64,000 nt of DNA from Nonomuraea typhae (GTDB taxonomy: Bacteria; Actinomycetota; Actinomycetes; Streptosporangiales; Streptosporangiaceae), in contig NZ_VRLV01000018.1 in the NCBI RefSeq assembly GCF_009760925.1, positions 1 through 64,000 of the forward strand, given 5' to 3'. The notes beneath the pieces were generated by a model. It was not told where the DNA came from. It ran no database searches and worked only from the letters and a program-made list of their open reading frames with translations. The position numbers and the translations under genes are program-made. How positions within the stretch are numbered: the stretch's first letter is position 1; each line of letters starts with the position of its first letter. Shown here in pieces: positions 26,036 to 34,658 of this stretch.

Positions 26036-26388
26036 TTCGAACGGAATCCGGCGTTAAGGCCGGGCAGCTGGATTGCCTACACGCTCATGCCGTAAACCGG
26101 GGGCGCTTGCGCTTGCGCTTGCCGGTCGCGGCGCCACTCCAGGCTTTTGAGGAAGTCGATCGTGGAGGAACGGCTGCGGGAGATCGACGCCGAAGGTACC
26201 TGACCAGCATCGCGACGGGGATCGCCCCCGCTGTCGGCACCCGCGTACGGCCCCACGGAAGGCGTGCAGAGCCCCCAGTGATCAGCGGGAGGCGACAGTA
26301 GCTCGCTGACCGGTTGCAAAGACCGGCGTGAGCACTGCCACCGGCCTCAGCGCCACCACCGCGCCCCTGCTGGCCGCTCGCAAGCGGG

Positions 26389-27135
26389 TCAATGGCCGTC
26401 GTGGCTGTCCGCAGAGGTGAGCCAGGTCTGCAGGCCGTCCAGGAACAGGTCAAGCCGGCGGTCGAAGTCCGCCTCGCTGGTGCCGTGCGGGTTCTTTCCG
26501 TGCTGGATGGCGTACAGCTTGCGCAGGCGCGGGTACGGCTGTGCCGCCTTCTCGGCCGCCGGCCATACCTGCTCGACCAGGTCGCGCTCGGACTGTCCGC
26601 TGCGGGCCAGCATCGTCAGGTACGCGGCTTCGCTGATCGCCGACCCGAGGACGTAGGCGATCAGCGTGTTCAGCGCGTGGTCGGCCTGTTCCAGGGTGAA
26701 GCCGCCGCGCTCGAACATGGCGAGGATGTCCTCCGAGGCGCGCATCATGTTCGGGCCGAGGAAGACCAGGCCCGCCTCGCCGATCACCGAGCCGAACCAC
26801 GGATGGCGCAAGATCACCGAGCGCAGGCTGCGCGCGGTGCGGACGGCGCCGCCCCGCCAGTCGGCCGATTCCCCGGCTACCTCGATCTCGCCGTAGATCT
26901 GGTCCACGACCAGCTCGAGGAGTTCGTCCTTGCTGCTCACATGGTAGTAGAGCGCCGGGGCGACGGCGCCGAGCCGGCTGCCGAGCCGGCGCATCGTCAG
27001 CGCGTCGATGCCCTCTTCGTCGAGCAGCCGGATCGCCTCGGACACGATCTGCTCGCGGCTCAGCTCGGGCCGTGCCCGCCTCGTGCGCGCCGGGCGGGTC
27101 CACACCGAGCCGAGCGCCTGCTCATCGCCTGACAT
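26389..27135 (-). CDS. TetR-family regulator of the MFS-P450 operon
   Basis: A 248-residue TetR with a TetR_C-like ligand domain. The helix-turn-helix is ALTMRRLGSRLGAVAPALYYHVSSKDELLELVVDQIYGEI. ATG at 27135 is preferred because a GGAGGAGG-like site lies before it. It is transcribed away from the MFS gene, and the palindrome between them is its likely operator. It resembles the exporter TetR at 23.7 kb in layout and may sense a substrate of the pump or P450. Confidence 0.9.
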   Translation of the reverse strand: MSGDEQALGSVWTRPARTRRARPELSREQIVSEAIRLLDEEGIDALTMRRLGSRLGAVAPALYYHVSSKDELLELVVDQIYGEIEVAGESADWRGGAVRTARSLRSVILRHPWFGSVIGEAGLVFLGPNMMRASEDILAMFERGGFTLEQADHALNTLIAYVLGSAISEAAYLTMLARSGQSERDLVEQVWPAAEKAAQPYPRLRKLYAIQHGKNPHGTSEADFDRRLDLFLDGLQTWLTSADSHDGH

Positions 27136-27200
27136 GCGACCTCCTCCATCCCGGCCAAGCATAGCCGCCTGTTGAACAACGTAAGACTTCGTGTACGGTG

Positions 27201-27232
27201 TTGGCAGTTTCTAACAGCGTTAAAACTGCCAA
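27201..27232. promoter_or_regulatory. 32-bp palindromic operator
   Basis: A long inverted repeat: outer arms TTGGCAGTTT (27201-27210) and AAACTGCCAA (27223-27232) are perfect, and inner TAAC/GTTA continue the symmetry. It lies 27 bp upstream of the MFS start in the divergent TetR/MFS promoter. It is the probable operator of the TetR, or alternatively a leader hairpin. Confidence 0.75.
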
Positions 27233-27259
27233 ACAACGTTCAAGAAGGAGGTGTCGCGG

Positions 27260-28759
27260 ATGGAACGACATCCCCGGCGCTGGCTGATCCTGGCCGTCCT
27301 GTGCCTGTGCACTCTGGTCCTGGTCGTCGACAACGGCGTACTCACCGTGGCGATCCCGACCCTCACCCGTGACCTGGGCGCCACCGCTCAGGACATCCAG
27401 TGGATCACCGCGTCCTACATCCTGGTCTTCGCCGGACTGCTGCTGACCGCCGGCAGCCTGTCCGACCGCTTCGGCCGGCGCCGCGTCATGATCATCGGAC
27501 TGGTGGTCTTCGGAGTCGCCTCGGCGCTGGCCACCTACGCGGCCGGCCCCGGTCAGCTGATCATCGGCCGGATCCTCATGGGCCTCGGCGGCGCGCTGGT
27601 CATGCCCAGCACGCTGTCGATCCTCATCACCGTCTTCGACGATGACGAGCGGCGCAGGGCGACCTCCCTCTGGAGCTCGGCCCTGATGCTCGGCGTGATC
27701 GGCGGCCCGGTTCTGGGCGGTGTGCTGATCTCCACGTTCTGGTGGGGGTCGGTGTTCCTGATCAACGTGCCGGTCGCCGTCGTGGCGATCATCGCGGCGC
27801 TGGCGTGGATGCCGGAGTCCAAGGCCCCCGCGCGCAAGGCCGACCCGCCGGGCGTGGTGCTGTCGGCGCTCGGGATGAGCGCGCTCGTCTGGGCGATCAT
27901 CGAGCTTCCCCGGCACGGCTTCGCCCATCCGCTCGTCCTCACCGCGCTCGGGGTGGGCGCGGTGGCCATGGTCACCTTCGTGCTCTGGCAGGCACGCGCG
28001 CCGTACCCGATGGTGCCTCTCGCGCTCTTCCGCGACCGCAACTTCACCGGCGGCAGCCTGGCCCTGGTCCTGGTCCAGGTGGGCACCTCGGGACTGCTGC
28101 TGGCGCTGCCGCAATACCTGCAGTTCGTCCTCGGCTACACACCGACCCAGGCCGGCCTGGCGATCGCCCCCATGGCACTGGCCACCATCGCCGCCAACGC
28201 CGTCGGCGGCGCGCTCGGCAACCGGATCGGCAACCGCCCCCTGGCCGTCATCGGAATCGCCGTGCTGGCCACCGGCTTCGCCTTCCTCGCCACCACCTCG
28301 CCCGGCGACGGCTACGGGAGCGTGGTCACGGCCCTGGTCCTGTTCGGCGTGGGAACCGGGCTGGCCCAGCCGGCGGCCGTGGCGGCGCTGATGGGCGCGG
28401 TACCGCACGAGCACGCAGGCGTCGGATCGGCGCTCAACGACACCATGCAGCAGGGCGGCGGCGCACTCGGCGTGGCCGTCCTGGGCAGCGTGCTGGCATC
28501 GGCGTTCACCGCGGCCATGCCCGACACGGCCACCGAGCACGCGCGGCGCTCGATCAGCGACGCACTCGGCGTGGCCGCCCGCACCGCCGACACCGCCCTG
28601 GCCGAAACCGCCACAACCGCGTTCACCACCGCGATGTCCGTCACCTCCGTCGCCGGAGGCGTCCTCGCGCTGGCCGGAGCCGCCCTGGCCTTCCTGCTCA
28701 TCCGCGACCGCAAGGGCCTGCGGGCCGTGCCGGACATCGTCTCTGGCACCCATCACTGA
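27260..28759 (+). CDS. MFS efflux transporter, DHA2 (14-helix) type
   Basis: A 499-residue proton-coupled drug exporter. The N-terminal helix has the DHA2-type motif LVVDNGVLTVAIPTLTRDL, motif A appears as GSLSDRFGRRRVMIIG and motif C as LGVIGGPVLGGVLI. AAGGAGG lies nine bases before ATG 27260, so the GTG nine bases further upstream is not used. It is the first gene of an operon with ferredoxin, ferredoxin reductase and P450, so pump and oxidation are probably expressed together. Confidence 0.92.
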   Translation: MERHPRRWLILAVLCLCTLVLVVDNGVLTVAIPTLTRDLGATAQDIQWITASYILVFAGLLLTAGSLSDRFGRRRVMIIGLVVFGVASALATYAAGPGQLIIGRILMGLGGALVMPSTLSILITVFDDDERRRATSLWSSALMLGVIGGPVLGGVLISTFWWGSVFLINVPVAVVAIIAALAWMPESKAPARKADPPGVVLSALGMSALVWAIIELPRHGFAHPLVLTALGVGAVAMVTFVLWQARAPYPMVPLALFRDRNFTGGSLALVLVQVGTSGLLLALPQYLQFVLGYTPTQAGLAIAPMALATIAANAVGGALGNRIGNRPLAVIGIAVLATGFAFLATTSPGDGYGSVVTALVLFGVGTGLAQPAAVAALMGAVPHEHAGVGSALNDTMQQGGGALGVAVLGSVLASAFTAAMPDTATEHARRSISDALGVAARTADTALAETATTAFTTAMSVTSVAGGVLALAGAALAFLLIRDRKGLRAVPDIVSGTHH

Positions 28760-28777
28760 AGCCAAAGGAACCCAGTC

Positions 28778-28972
28778 ATGCACATTGAGGTGGACACTCC
28801 CGCCTGCATCGGCGCCGGCCAGTGCGTCCTGCTCGCACCTGACGTCTTCGACCAGCGCGACGACGACGGCCTCGTCGTACTCCTGCGACCACAACCCTCC
28901 CCAGAGTTCCAGGAGGTGACCCGCGAGGCGGCCCAGGTATGCCCGGCCATGGCGATCAAGATCACTGAATGA
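28778..28972 (+). CDS. [3Fe-4S] ferredoxin
   Basis: A 64-residue actinomycete P450-type ferredoxin. The cluster ligands are the Cys residues of CIGAGQC (spacing Cx5C) and of VCPAMAI; the middle fourth ligand is absent, giving a 3Fe-4S cluster. It passes electrons from the reductase to the P450. It starts 18 bp after the MFS gene and its stop overlaps the reductase ATG. Confidence 0.95.
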   Translation: MHIEVDTPACIGAGQCVLLAPDVFDQRDDDGLVVLLRPQPSPEFQEVTREAAQVCPAMAIKITE

Positions 28973-30117
28973 ACCGGATCGTGATCGTCGGCGCCTCCAT
29001 CGCCGGGCTCAGCGCCGCCCAGACACTGCGGCGCGAGGGTTTCGAGGGGCACCTGACCCTGGTGGGCGCGGAACCGCACCTGCCCTACGACCGGCCACCG
29101 CTGTCCAAACAGGTACTCGCGGGCACCTGGGAACCAGAGCGGATCCAGCCTTTCGACACCGGCCACTACGCCGACCTCGGCGTACACCTGCGGCTGGGGC
29201 GAGCGGCCACCGCCGTGGACCTGCCCGGCAAGGCCGTCGTCCTGGACGACGAGCGGCTCGGCTACGACGGCCTGATCATCGCCACCGGTGTCTGTCCCCG
29301 CCGCCCGCCCTGGCCCCACGTGCACGTGCTGCGCACCGTGGACGACGCGGTACGGCTGAGCACCGCCCTGCGGCACCTGCCCCGCCTGGCAGTGATCGGC
29401 GCCGGCTTCCTCGGCGCGGAGGTCGCCGCCACCGCCCGCACCCTCGGCTGCGACGTCACGCTGATCGACCCGGCTCCCCAGCCGATGGCCCGCCAGCTCG
29501 GTCCCCGGCTCGGCGCCCGCGTCGCCCGCCTGCACCGGGAACACGGTGTCATCGTGCACACCACCACGAACGTGCTGCGCGTGACACCGAACGGTGTGGA
29601 AACACACGACGGCAGGTTCGTCCAGGCCGACCTCGTCGTCGCGGCCATCGGCTGCACTCCCGCGACCGCGTGGCTGGCCGGCTCCGGGCTCCCGCTCGGC
29701 GACGGCATCGAGTGCGACGACCGCGGCCGCGCCGCACCCGCCGTATACGCCGCCGGCGACGTCGCCAGCTGGCACAACCCGGCGTTCGGCACCCGGATGC
29801 GGCTCGAACATCGGCTCAACGCCGCCGAACAGGCGGCCGCCGTCGCCCGCAACCTGCTCGGCGCCGACCGCCCCTACGCTCCGATCCCGTACTTCTGGAG
29901 CGACCAGTTCACCACCAAGATCCAGGCGTACGGGATCCTCCCGGCCGACGCCGAGATCACCCTCGAACACGGATCACTCACCGGCGACCGGTTCGTCGTC
30001 GCCTACCGCCGCCACGGCCACACGGTCGGGCTGCTCGGCTGGAACAGCCCGCGCGAGCTCCGCACCCTGCGCGCCGCCTGGCGACCCATCACCCCTGCGA
30101 CAAGGAGCATGACATGA
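28969..30117 (+). CDS. NAD(P)H-ferredoxin reductase (FAD-dependent)
   Basis: A 382-residue pyridine-nucleotide-disulfide-type reductase. It has the FAD loop IVGASIAGLSAAQTLRREGF, the second dinucleotide loop VIGAGFLGAEVAATARTLG and the FAD-binding VYAAGDVASW, followed by a reductase C-terminal domain. It reduces the neighbouring ferredoxin. ATGA overlaps join it to both neighbours, so the three redox genes form a complete electron chain. Confidence 0.95.
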   Translation: MNRIVIVGASIAGLSAAQTLRREGFEGHLTLVGAEPHLPYDRPPLSKQVLAGTWEPERIQPFDTGHYADLGVHLRLGRAATAVDLPGKAVVLDDERLGYDGLIIATGVCPRRPPWPHVHVLRTVDDAVRLSTALRHLPRLAVIGAGFLGAEVAATARTLGCDVTLIDPAPQPMARQLGPRLGARVARLHREHGVIVHTTTNVLRVTPNGVETHDGRFVQADLVVAAIGCTPATAWLAGSGLPLGDGIECDDRGRAAPAVYAAGDVASWHNPAFGTRMRLEHRLNAAEQAAAVARNLLGADRPYAPIPYFWSDQFTTKIQAYGILPADAEITLEHGSLTGDRFVVAYRRHGHTVGLLGWNSPRELRTLRAAWRPITPATRSMT

Positions 30118-31286
30118 CGGAGTTTCCCCACGAGCGTCCCGCGCGATGCCCGTTCGATCCCCCCGCGGAGCTGGCCGAGCTGCGTGAGCAGCGGCCGATC
30201 ACCCGGCTGGCCTTCGCCGACGGCCACCAGGGCTGGCTGGTGACCAGCTACGCCCTGGTCCGGCAGGTGCTCGCCGACCCGCGCTTCTCCTCCCGATATG
30301 AGCTGCAGCATCACCCGCTGGTCCCCGCCGGGACCGGCCCGATGCCGCCCGCGCCGGTCGGGGACCTGTCCGGGATGGACGCCCCCGGGCACACCCGGTT
30401 GCGCAAGCTGCTGACCGGTCAGTTCACCGTGCGCCGGATGCGGCAGCTCACCGGACGCGTCGAGGAGGTCACCGCCGAGCACCTGGACGCCATGCAACGG
30501 CAGGGCCCGCCACTCGACCTGCTCAAGGCCTACGCGCAGCCAATCCCCGCGGTCATGATCTGTGAACTGCTCGGCGTGCCGTACGAGGATCGCGAGAACT
30601 TCCGCAGGCACGCGGCCGACGGCATCGCCGCCTCCACCCCAGAGGTCCAGTTCACCGCGTTCGCCGCGCTCGCCGAGTACATCGGCGAGCTCGTGACGGC
30701 CAAGCGAGCCCATCCGACCGACGACGTGCTCAGCGACCTGACCGGCACCGACCTGTCAGATGAGGAGCTCGCCGGCGTCGGAACTCTGCTGCTGGGGGCA
30801 GGTCTGGACACCACCGCCAACATGATCGCCCTCGGCACCTTCGCCCTGCTGCGACATCCCGGCCAACTCGCCGCGTTGCGCGAGGACCCGGACCTGGCCG
30901 GCCCGGCGGTGGAGGAGCTGATGCGCTACCTGACCATCGCCCACACCGGGATCCGCACGGCACTGGAGGACGTCGAGGTGGACGGCCACCTGATCAAGGC
31001 CGGCGAGACGGTGGTCCTGGCGGCCAACGCCGCCAACCGCGACCCGGCCAGGTTCCCCGACCCCGACACCCTTGACCTGAACCGCAACGCCACCGGGCAC
31101 CTGGGCTTCGCCCACGGCATCCACCAGTGCATCGGCCAGCAACTGGCCCGCGTCGAACTGCGCGTCGCCCTTCCCGCGCTGGTCACCCGCTTCCCCCATC
31201 TGCGCCTGGCCGTGGCGCCAGAACAGGTGCCGACGCGCACCGACTCCCACATCTACGGCGTACGCGAACTACCGGTCACCTTCTAG
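30114..31286 (+). CDS. Cytochrome P450 (transposon cargo)
   Basis: A 390-residue soluble class I P450. The I-helix AGLDTTAN, K-helix EELMR and heme loop FAHGIHQCIGQQLAR with the Cys ligand are intact. With its own ferredoxin and reductase it should be fully functional. The substrate is unknown. Its sequence is close to the P450 at 50.0 kb; for example LLTGQFTVRRMRQLTGRVE is identical in both. It is the last gene of the operon and is followed by a terminator. Confidence 0.95.
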   Translation: MTEFPHERPARCPFDPPAELAELREQRPITRLAFADGHQGWLVTSYALVRQVLADPRFSSRYELQHHPLVPAGTGPMPPAPVGDLSGMDAPGHTRLRKLLTGQFTVRRMRQLTGRVEEVTAEHLDAMQRQGPPLDLLKAYAQPIPAVMICELLGVPYEDRENFRRHAADGIAASTPEVQFTAFAALAEYIGELVTAKRAHPTDDVLSDLTGTDLSDEELAGVGTLLLGAGLDTTANMIALGTFALLRHPGQLAALREDPDLAGPAVEELMRYLTIAHTGIRTALEDVEVDGHLIKAGETVVLAANAANRDPARFPDPDTLDLNRNATGHLGFAHGIHQCIGQQLARVELRVALPALVTRFPHLRLAVAPEQVPTRTDSHIYGVRELPVTF

Positions 31287-31329
31287 AGAAAACCCAGCAC
31301 CAGACGGCCCCTGGCCAGCCGCACCTGCT

Positions 31330-31362
31330 GGACGCCATCCGGGTCAGAGCCGGGTGGCGTCC
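31330..31362 (+). terminator. Terminator of the MFS-P450 operon
   Basis: Arms GGACGCCATCCGG (31330-31342) and CCGGGTGGCGTCC (31350-31362) pair over 13 bp with one G-U pair and a 7-base loop. It begins 44 bp after the P450 stop. Confidence 0.7.
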
Positions 31363-31438
31363 GGGCCCCGCCGGATCGTCACGTGAACGCGGCCCCGACG
31401 ATCTGCTCCTTGGTCAGCATGCGCCCACCCAGCCCGAG

Positions 31439-31484
31439 TTGAACTTTGATCAAATCGACGTTACCGTCGTTGAACTAAGTTCAA
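31439..31484. promoter_or_regulatory. Palindromes upstream of membrane protein
   Basis: The perfect palindrome TTGAACTAAGTTCAA (31470-31484) lies 25 bp upstream of the GTG start. A related TTGAACTTTGATCAAA (31439-31454) stands before it. They share TTGAAC and probably bind a dimeric regulator that is not encoded next to them. Confidence 0.65.
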
Positions 31485-31508
31485 ATCTTTGTGTGAGGAG
31501 ATCCCCTC

Positions 31509-32006
31509 GTGTTCGTCGTTGTCGCCCTTCAAGTCCTGACGGCCCTGACGTACGTGATCGTTCCGCTTGTCGGCCACCGGTACGGCACCGCCGCCCAGCA
31601 AGCAGCCGAGACCGAGATCCGGCGCCAGGGCCACGCCCCCGCCCTCCTGGTCAAGCACGGCCTCGACTTCACCGCCGGCACCGCCAGCGTGGTGGTCTCG
31701 ATGCTGATCGCCGCGGACCTGGCGGCGCTCGCCGTACTGAACCTCGGCGACCAGCCACTGTTCACCTGGATCCTGCAGCCCATCCTGCTGATCGCCGGCG
31801 GCTTCGTCACCACCACCCAGGTTTTCGTCGACCGCTACGTGGAGCGCGCACTCAGCAAGTCCGGCACCACAACCATCGACACCAAGGCACTGATGGGGGC
31901 AGCCAAGGAAACCTTCCCCGGCTGGTTCCGGCCCCTGGTCATGACCCGCTTCCTCCTCACGACGGCGGGCTCGCTGGCCATCCTCGTCTCGCTGGCGGTT
32001 TCCTGA
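31509..32006 (+). CDS. Four-helix membrane protein of unknown function
   Basis: A 165-residue protein with about four membrane segments: residues 1-20, 54-74, 84-106 and 145-163. The loop between the first two is charged (AAQQAAETEIRRQGHAPALL). The GTG start has GAGGAG eight bases upstream. Its outline recalls small integral membrane proteins often regulated by MarR/TetR proteins, but no family is certain. It sits alone between the P450 operon and a recombinase fragment, inside the transposon. Confidence 0.75.
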   Translation: MFVVVALQVLTALTYVIVPLVGHRYGTAAQQAAETEIRRQGHAPALLVKHGLDFTAGTASVVVSMLIAADLAALAVLNLGDQPLFTWILQPILLIAGGFVTTTQVFVDRYVERALSKSGTTTIDTKALMGAAKETFPGWFRPLVMTRFLLTTAGSLAILVSLAVS

Positions 32007-32219
32007 CCCGGCAATCGAGGTCCTTGCGGTGGTCGTAGATCGCCATCCAGGACGAGAACCAGGCACCTAGCGCGGTTCCGCTGGTCAGCGACCCCGTCTC
32101 GCTCGTCCGAACGTGGTCAACGCCGGATTTCGCTCCAAAGCGCCGCTGGCGTTGGAGATGCGGCGGCGGCGCGGATGGTGCAGAGGCCGCCCGGTACGCA
32201 GCCGGCTGGATCGACGCGT

Positions 32220-32285
32220 GCCGGCCGCTGTCGGCGCGTAGCGAGCGAGAGACACGACCGTGGTGTGGCCGGAGGAGGCGAGCGG
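32220..32285 (-). pseudogene. Tyrosine recombinase fragment
   Basis: About 22 codons (SGHTTVVSLARYAPTAAG) match the catalytic C-terminus of the tyrosine recombinase at 63.7 kb (SGHTSVVSLARYTRLSPKA), including the catalytic Tyr. No other part of the gene is present. It directly follows the S9 peptidase stop and marks an old rearrangement joint in the cargo. Confidence 0.65.
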
Positions 32286-32287
32286 GT

Positions 32288-34552
32288 TCAGCTGAACAGG
32301 CTGACGATCAGGTCCATGCTGGGTGCGACCGGTGTGAGGCGGTGCCGCGGCGGTTCGACTCCCATGAGGTTGCGGAGGAGGAAGTCCCACTTACGCCGGT
32401 TGACGTGGTGTTCGTAGCCGATGAAGAAATGCTCGGCGCCGGGGACGATGAGGAGTTCGACGTCCTTGTCGGCGGCGATGAGGCGTTCGGCGAGCCGTAG
32501 CGAGTGGTGGGCGTGGACGATGTCGTCCACGCCGCCGTGGATCAGCAGGAGCTTGCCGTCGAGCCGGTCGGCCAGCTCCACGTTCGATGAACGGGCCCAG
32601 GCGGCCGGGTCCAAGCCGTCGTAGGCTTCCGCGAACTGCAGGTGGAACAGGCGGGTGTCGTGGTTGCCCGACTCGGCGACGCCGACCTTGTAGACGTCGG
32701 GGAAGGCGAGCATGGCGCGGACGGTGGCGAATCCGCCGCCGGAGTGGCCGGTGACGCCCACGCGGTCGAGGTCCATCCAGGGGCGGGTAGCGGCCAGTTG
32801 CCGCAGGGCGGCAACGTGGTCGTCGATGCCGCCCGCGGCCGCCTGGTTGCCGTAGGAGGCATCGTGGAAGGCCTTGTCCCGGCCGGGGGTTCCCCGCCCG
32901 TCGACGGCGACCACGACGAAGCCGAGCGCGGCCAGAACCTCGGCTTCCTGGCCGAGGATCCCCGGGTGGAAGGCGGGCGAGACGCGGGTGGTCTGCGGGC
33001 CGGGGTAGACGTGGTCGATGACCGGGTATCGGCGGCCGGGGTCGAAGTCGTGCGGCCGGTAGATGACCCCGTAGACGTCGGTGACGCCGTCGGCCGCGGT
33101 GGCCCGGAAGCGTTGCGGAGGGGTCCAGCCGGTCGCGAGCAGCGGGGTGATGTCGGCCCGCTCCAGTTCGACCAGCACCCGGCCGTCCCATCCGCGCACG
33201 GTGGTCACCGTAGGCAACTCGACCGTGGAGGCCGAGTCGATGAAGCAGTCCTTGCCAGGGGCGAGGGTGACGACGTGGTGCAGGCCGTCGTCGGTGATGC
33301 GGGCGAAGCCGGTGCCGTCGAGGTTGATCCGGCACACCGAATGGCGGTAGGGATCCTCGGCTACCAGGCCGGCTGCGGTGAAGTAGAGCACGCCTGCCGG
33401 TTCGTCGACGCGCAGGATGCGCTGCACCGCCCAGGCGCCCGAGGTGACCTGCCGAATGGGTGTGCCGGTGCGCGCGTCGTACAGGTAAAGGTGGCCCCAG
33501 CCGTCGCGCTGGGAGTACCACAGCACCTGTGATCCGCCGGACAGGACAGCGATGATCGGCTCCGCCCCCGTCTGGTTCGGCTCGACGCGGGTCGAGCCGC
33601 TCTCGCTCAGCACCCTGCGTACTTCCCCGGTCGCCGGGTCGAGCCGGTTCAGGTGCAGGGAACGCAGGTCGCGGGGCTGGCTCAGGAAGTACACGGCCGA
33701 GCCGTCTTCGGCCCACCAGGCCCAGCCGGAGGCGATCGGCGACTGCAGCGGCATGGGTTCCGGGGCGGTGCGGGCCTTGACGACGTGGCAGGTCGCCGCG
33801 TCGATCACCACGAACTCCCCTTGCGACATGTGGGCGTCACCGGGGTAGGCGTAGCGCTGGGTGATCGGCCGCGGGGCACCGCCGTCGGCCGGCAACTCCT
33901 CCATGATCTGGGTACGGCGGACCGCACGCTGGTCGGTGCGGTGCGTCAGCACGCGCGTCGAGTCGGGCGACCAGGCAAGGGCGGGCGGCAGGTGGCTGCG
34001 CAACCCCAGCTTGTTCGGCAGCACCGATGGCGCGAACGGCGTGGCGCCGTACTCCTCATCCTCCCGGCCGTCGGTCGTCAGGGGCCACTCCCGGCCGTCG
34101 GCCACCGAGCGCGCCCACAGGTCGTGACCGCGCAGGAACGCCACCAGCTTGCCGTCCGGCGAGGGCACTTCGAGGAAACCGGGGCCGTGGACGGTGGCCG
34201 GGGCCGCGGGCGTACAGGAGTAGGTGTCCAGTCGGCAGCTCCAGAAGGAGCCGAAGGCGAAGAATCCGACCGCGTCCCGGCTCAACGCGATGGCGGAGAA
34301 CGGCAGCGCGCCCGGGTTCACCTCCTGCCCGGTGGCGGCCGCCAGCGCGACGGCCAGGCGGTCATGGTCGAAGACGGGCTCGCGGGATCCGGCGACGGGA
34401 TCGACGAGAATGAAGCGCCTGCCCTCGCGGGCGTCCACGGTGTACCAGAAGCGGGCGCCGTCCCACTGCGGGTTGATCTTGTCGCCGCGTACCAGGCCCG
34501 CTCGGTTGTGCCGGAGCAGGCGCTCGGCCGCTTGGTATCGGGTTGCGTCCAT
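32288..34552 (-). CDS. S9 prolyl oligopeptidase family peptidase (DPP-IV-like), cargo
   Basis: A 754-residue serine peptidase with an N-terminal beta-propeller (WSPDSTRVLTHRTDQR, WYSQRDGWGHLYLYD) and a C-terminal alpha/beta-hydrolase domain. The nucleophile is in GHSGGGF, the acid in HGGVDDIVH and the His in VPGAEHFF. It probably removes dipeptides or cleaves short peptides in the cytoplasm, as no signal peptide is seen. ATG at 34552 (MDATRYQ) is chosen from comparison with the interrupted paralogue. It is divergent from a TetR gene with two perfect operators between them. Confidence 0.93.
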   Translation of the reverse strand: MDATRYQAAERLLRHNRAGLVRGDKINPQWDGARFWYTVDAREGRRFILVDPVAGSREPVFDHDRLAVALAAATGQEVNPGALPFSAIALSRDAVGFFAFGSFWSCRLDTYSCTPAAPATVHGPGFLEVPSPDGKLVAFLRGHDLWARSVADGREWPLTTDGREDEEYGATPFAPSVLPNKLGLRSHLPPALAWSPDSTRVLTHRTDQRAVRRTQIMEELPADGGAPRPITQRYAYPGDAHMSQGEFVVIDAATCHVVKARTAPEPMPLQSPIASGWAWWAEDGSAVYFLSQPRDLRSLHLNRLDPATGEVRRVLSESGSTRVEPNQTGAEPIIAVLSGGSQVLWYSQRDGWGHLYLYDARTGTPIRQVTSGAWAVQRILRVDEPAGVLYFTAAGLVAEDPYRHSVCRINLDGTGFARITDDGLHHVVTLAPGKDCFIDSASTVELPTVTTVRGWDGRVLVELERADITPLLATGWTPPQRFRATAADGVTDVYGVIYRPHDFDPGRRYPVIDHVYPGPQTTRVSPAFHPGILGQEAEVLAALGFVVVAVDGRGTPGRDKAFHDASYGNQAAAGGIDDHVAALRQLAATRPWMDLDRVGVTGHSGGGFATVRAMLAFPDVYKVGVAESGNHDTRLFHLQFAEAYDGLDPAAWARSSNVELADRLDGKLLLIHGGVDDIVHAHHSLRLAERLIAADKDVELLIVPGAEHFFIGYEHHVNRRKWDFLLRNLMGVEPPRHRLTPVAPSMDLIVSLFS

Positions 34553-34579
34553 CGTGATCACTCCACACGTTAGGCTTCT

Positions 34580-34647
34580 AAACGAATCGTTTCGTTTTGC
34601 AGGATGGCATCGGATGCCGAGACGTGTCAAAACGAATCGTTTCGTTT
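34580..34647. promoter_or_regulatory. Two identical TetR operators
   Basis: AAACGAATCGTTTCGTTT, an 18-bp palindrome with perfect 7-bp arms, occurs at 34580-34597 and 34630-34647, 50 bp apart. They lie between the divergent S9 peptidase and TetR genes and are the clearest operators in the window. Confidence 0.85.
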
Positions 34648-34658
34648 AGGGTGTGGGT

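Noticed and set aside
27122..28894. Minus-strand frame of about 590 codons opposite the MFS gene
   Set aside because: Antisense shadow; no motifs, whereas the plus strand encodes a clear 14-helix transporter.
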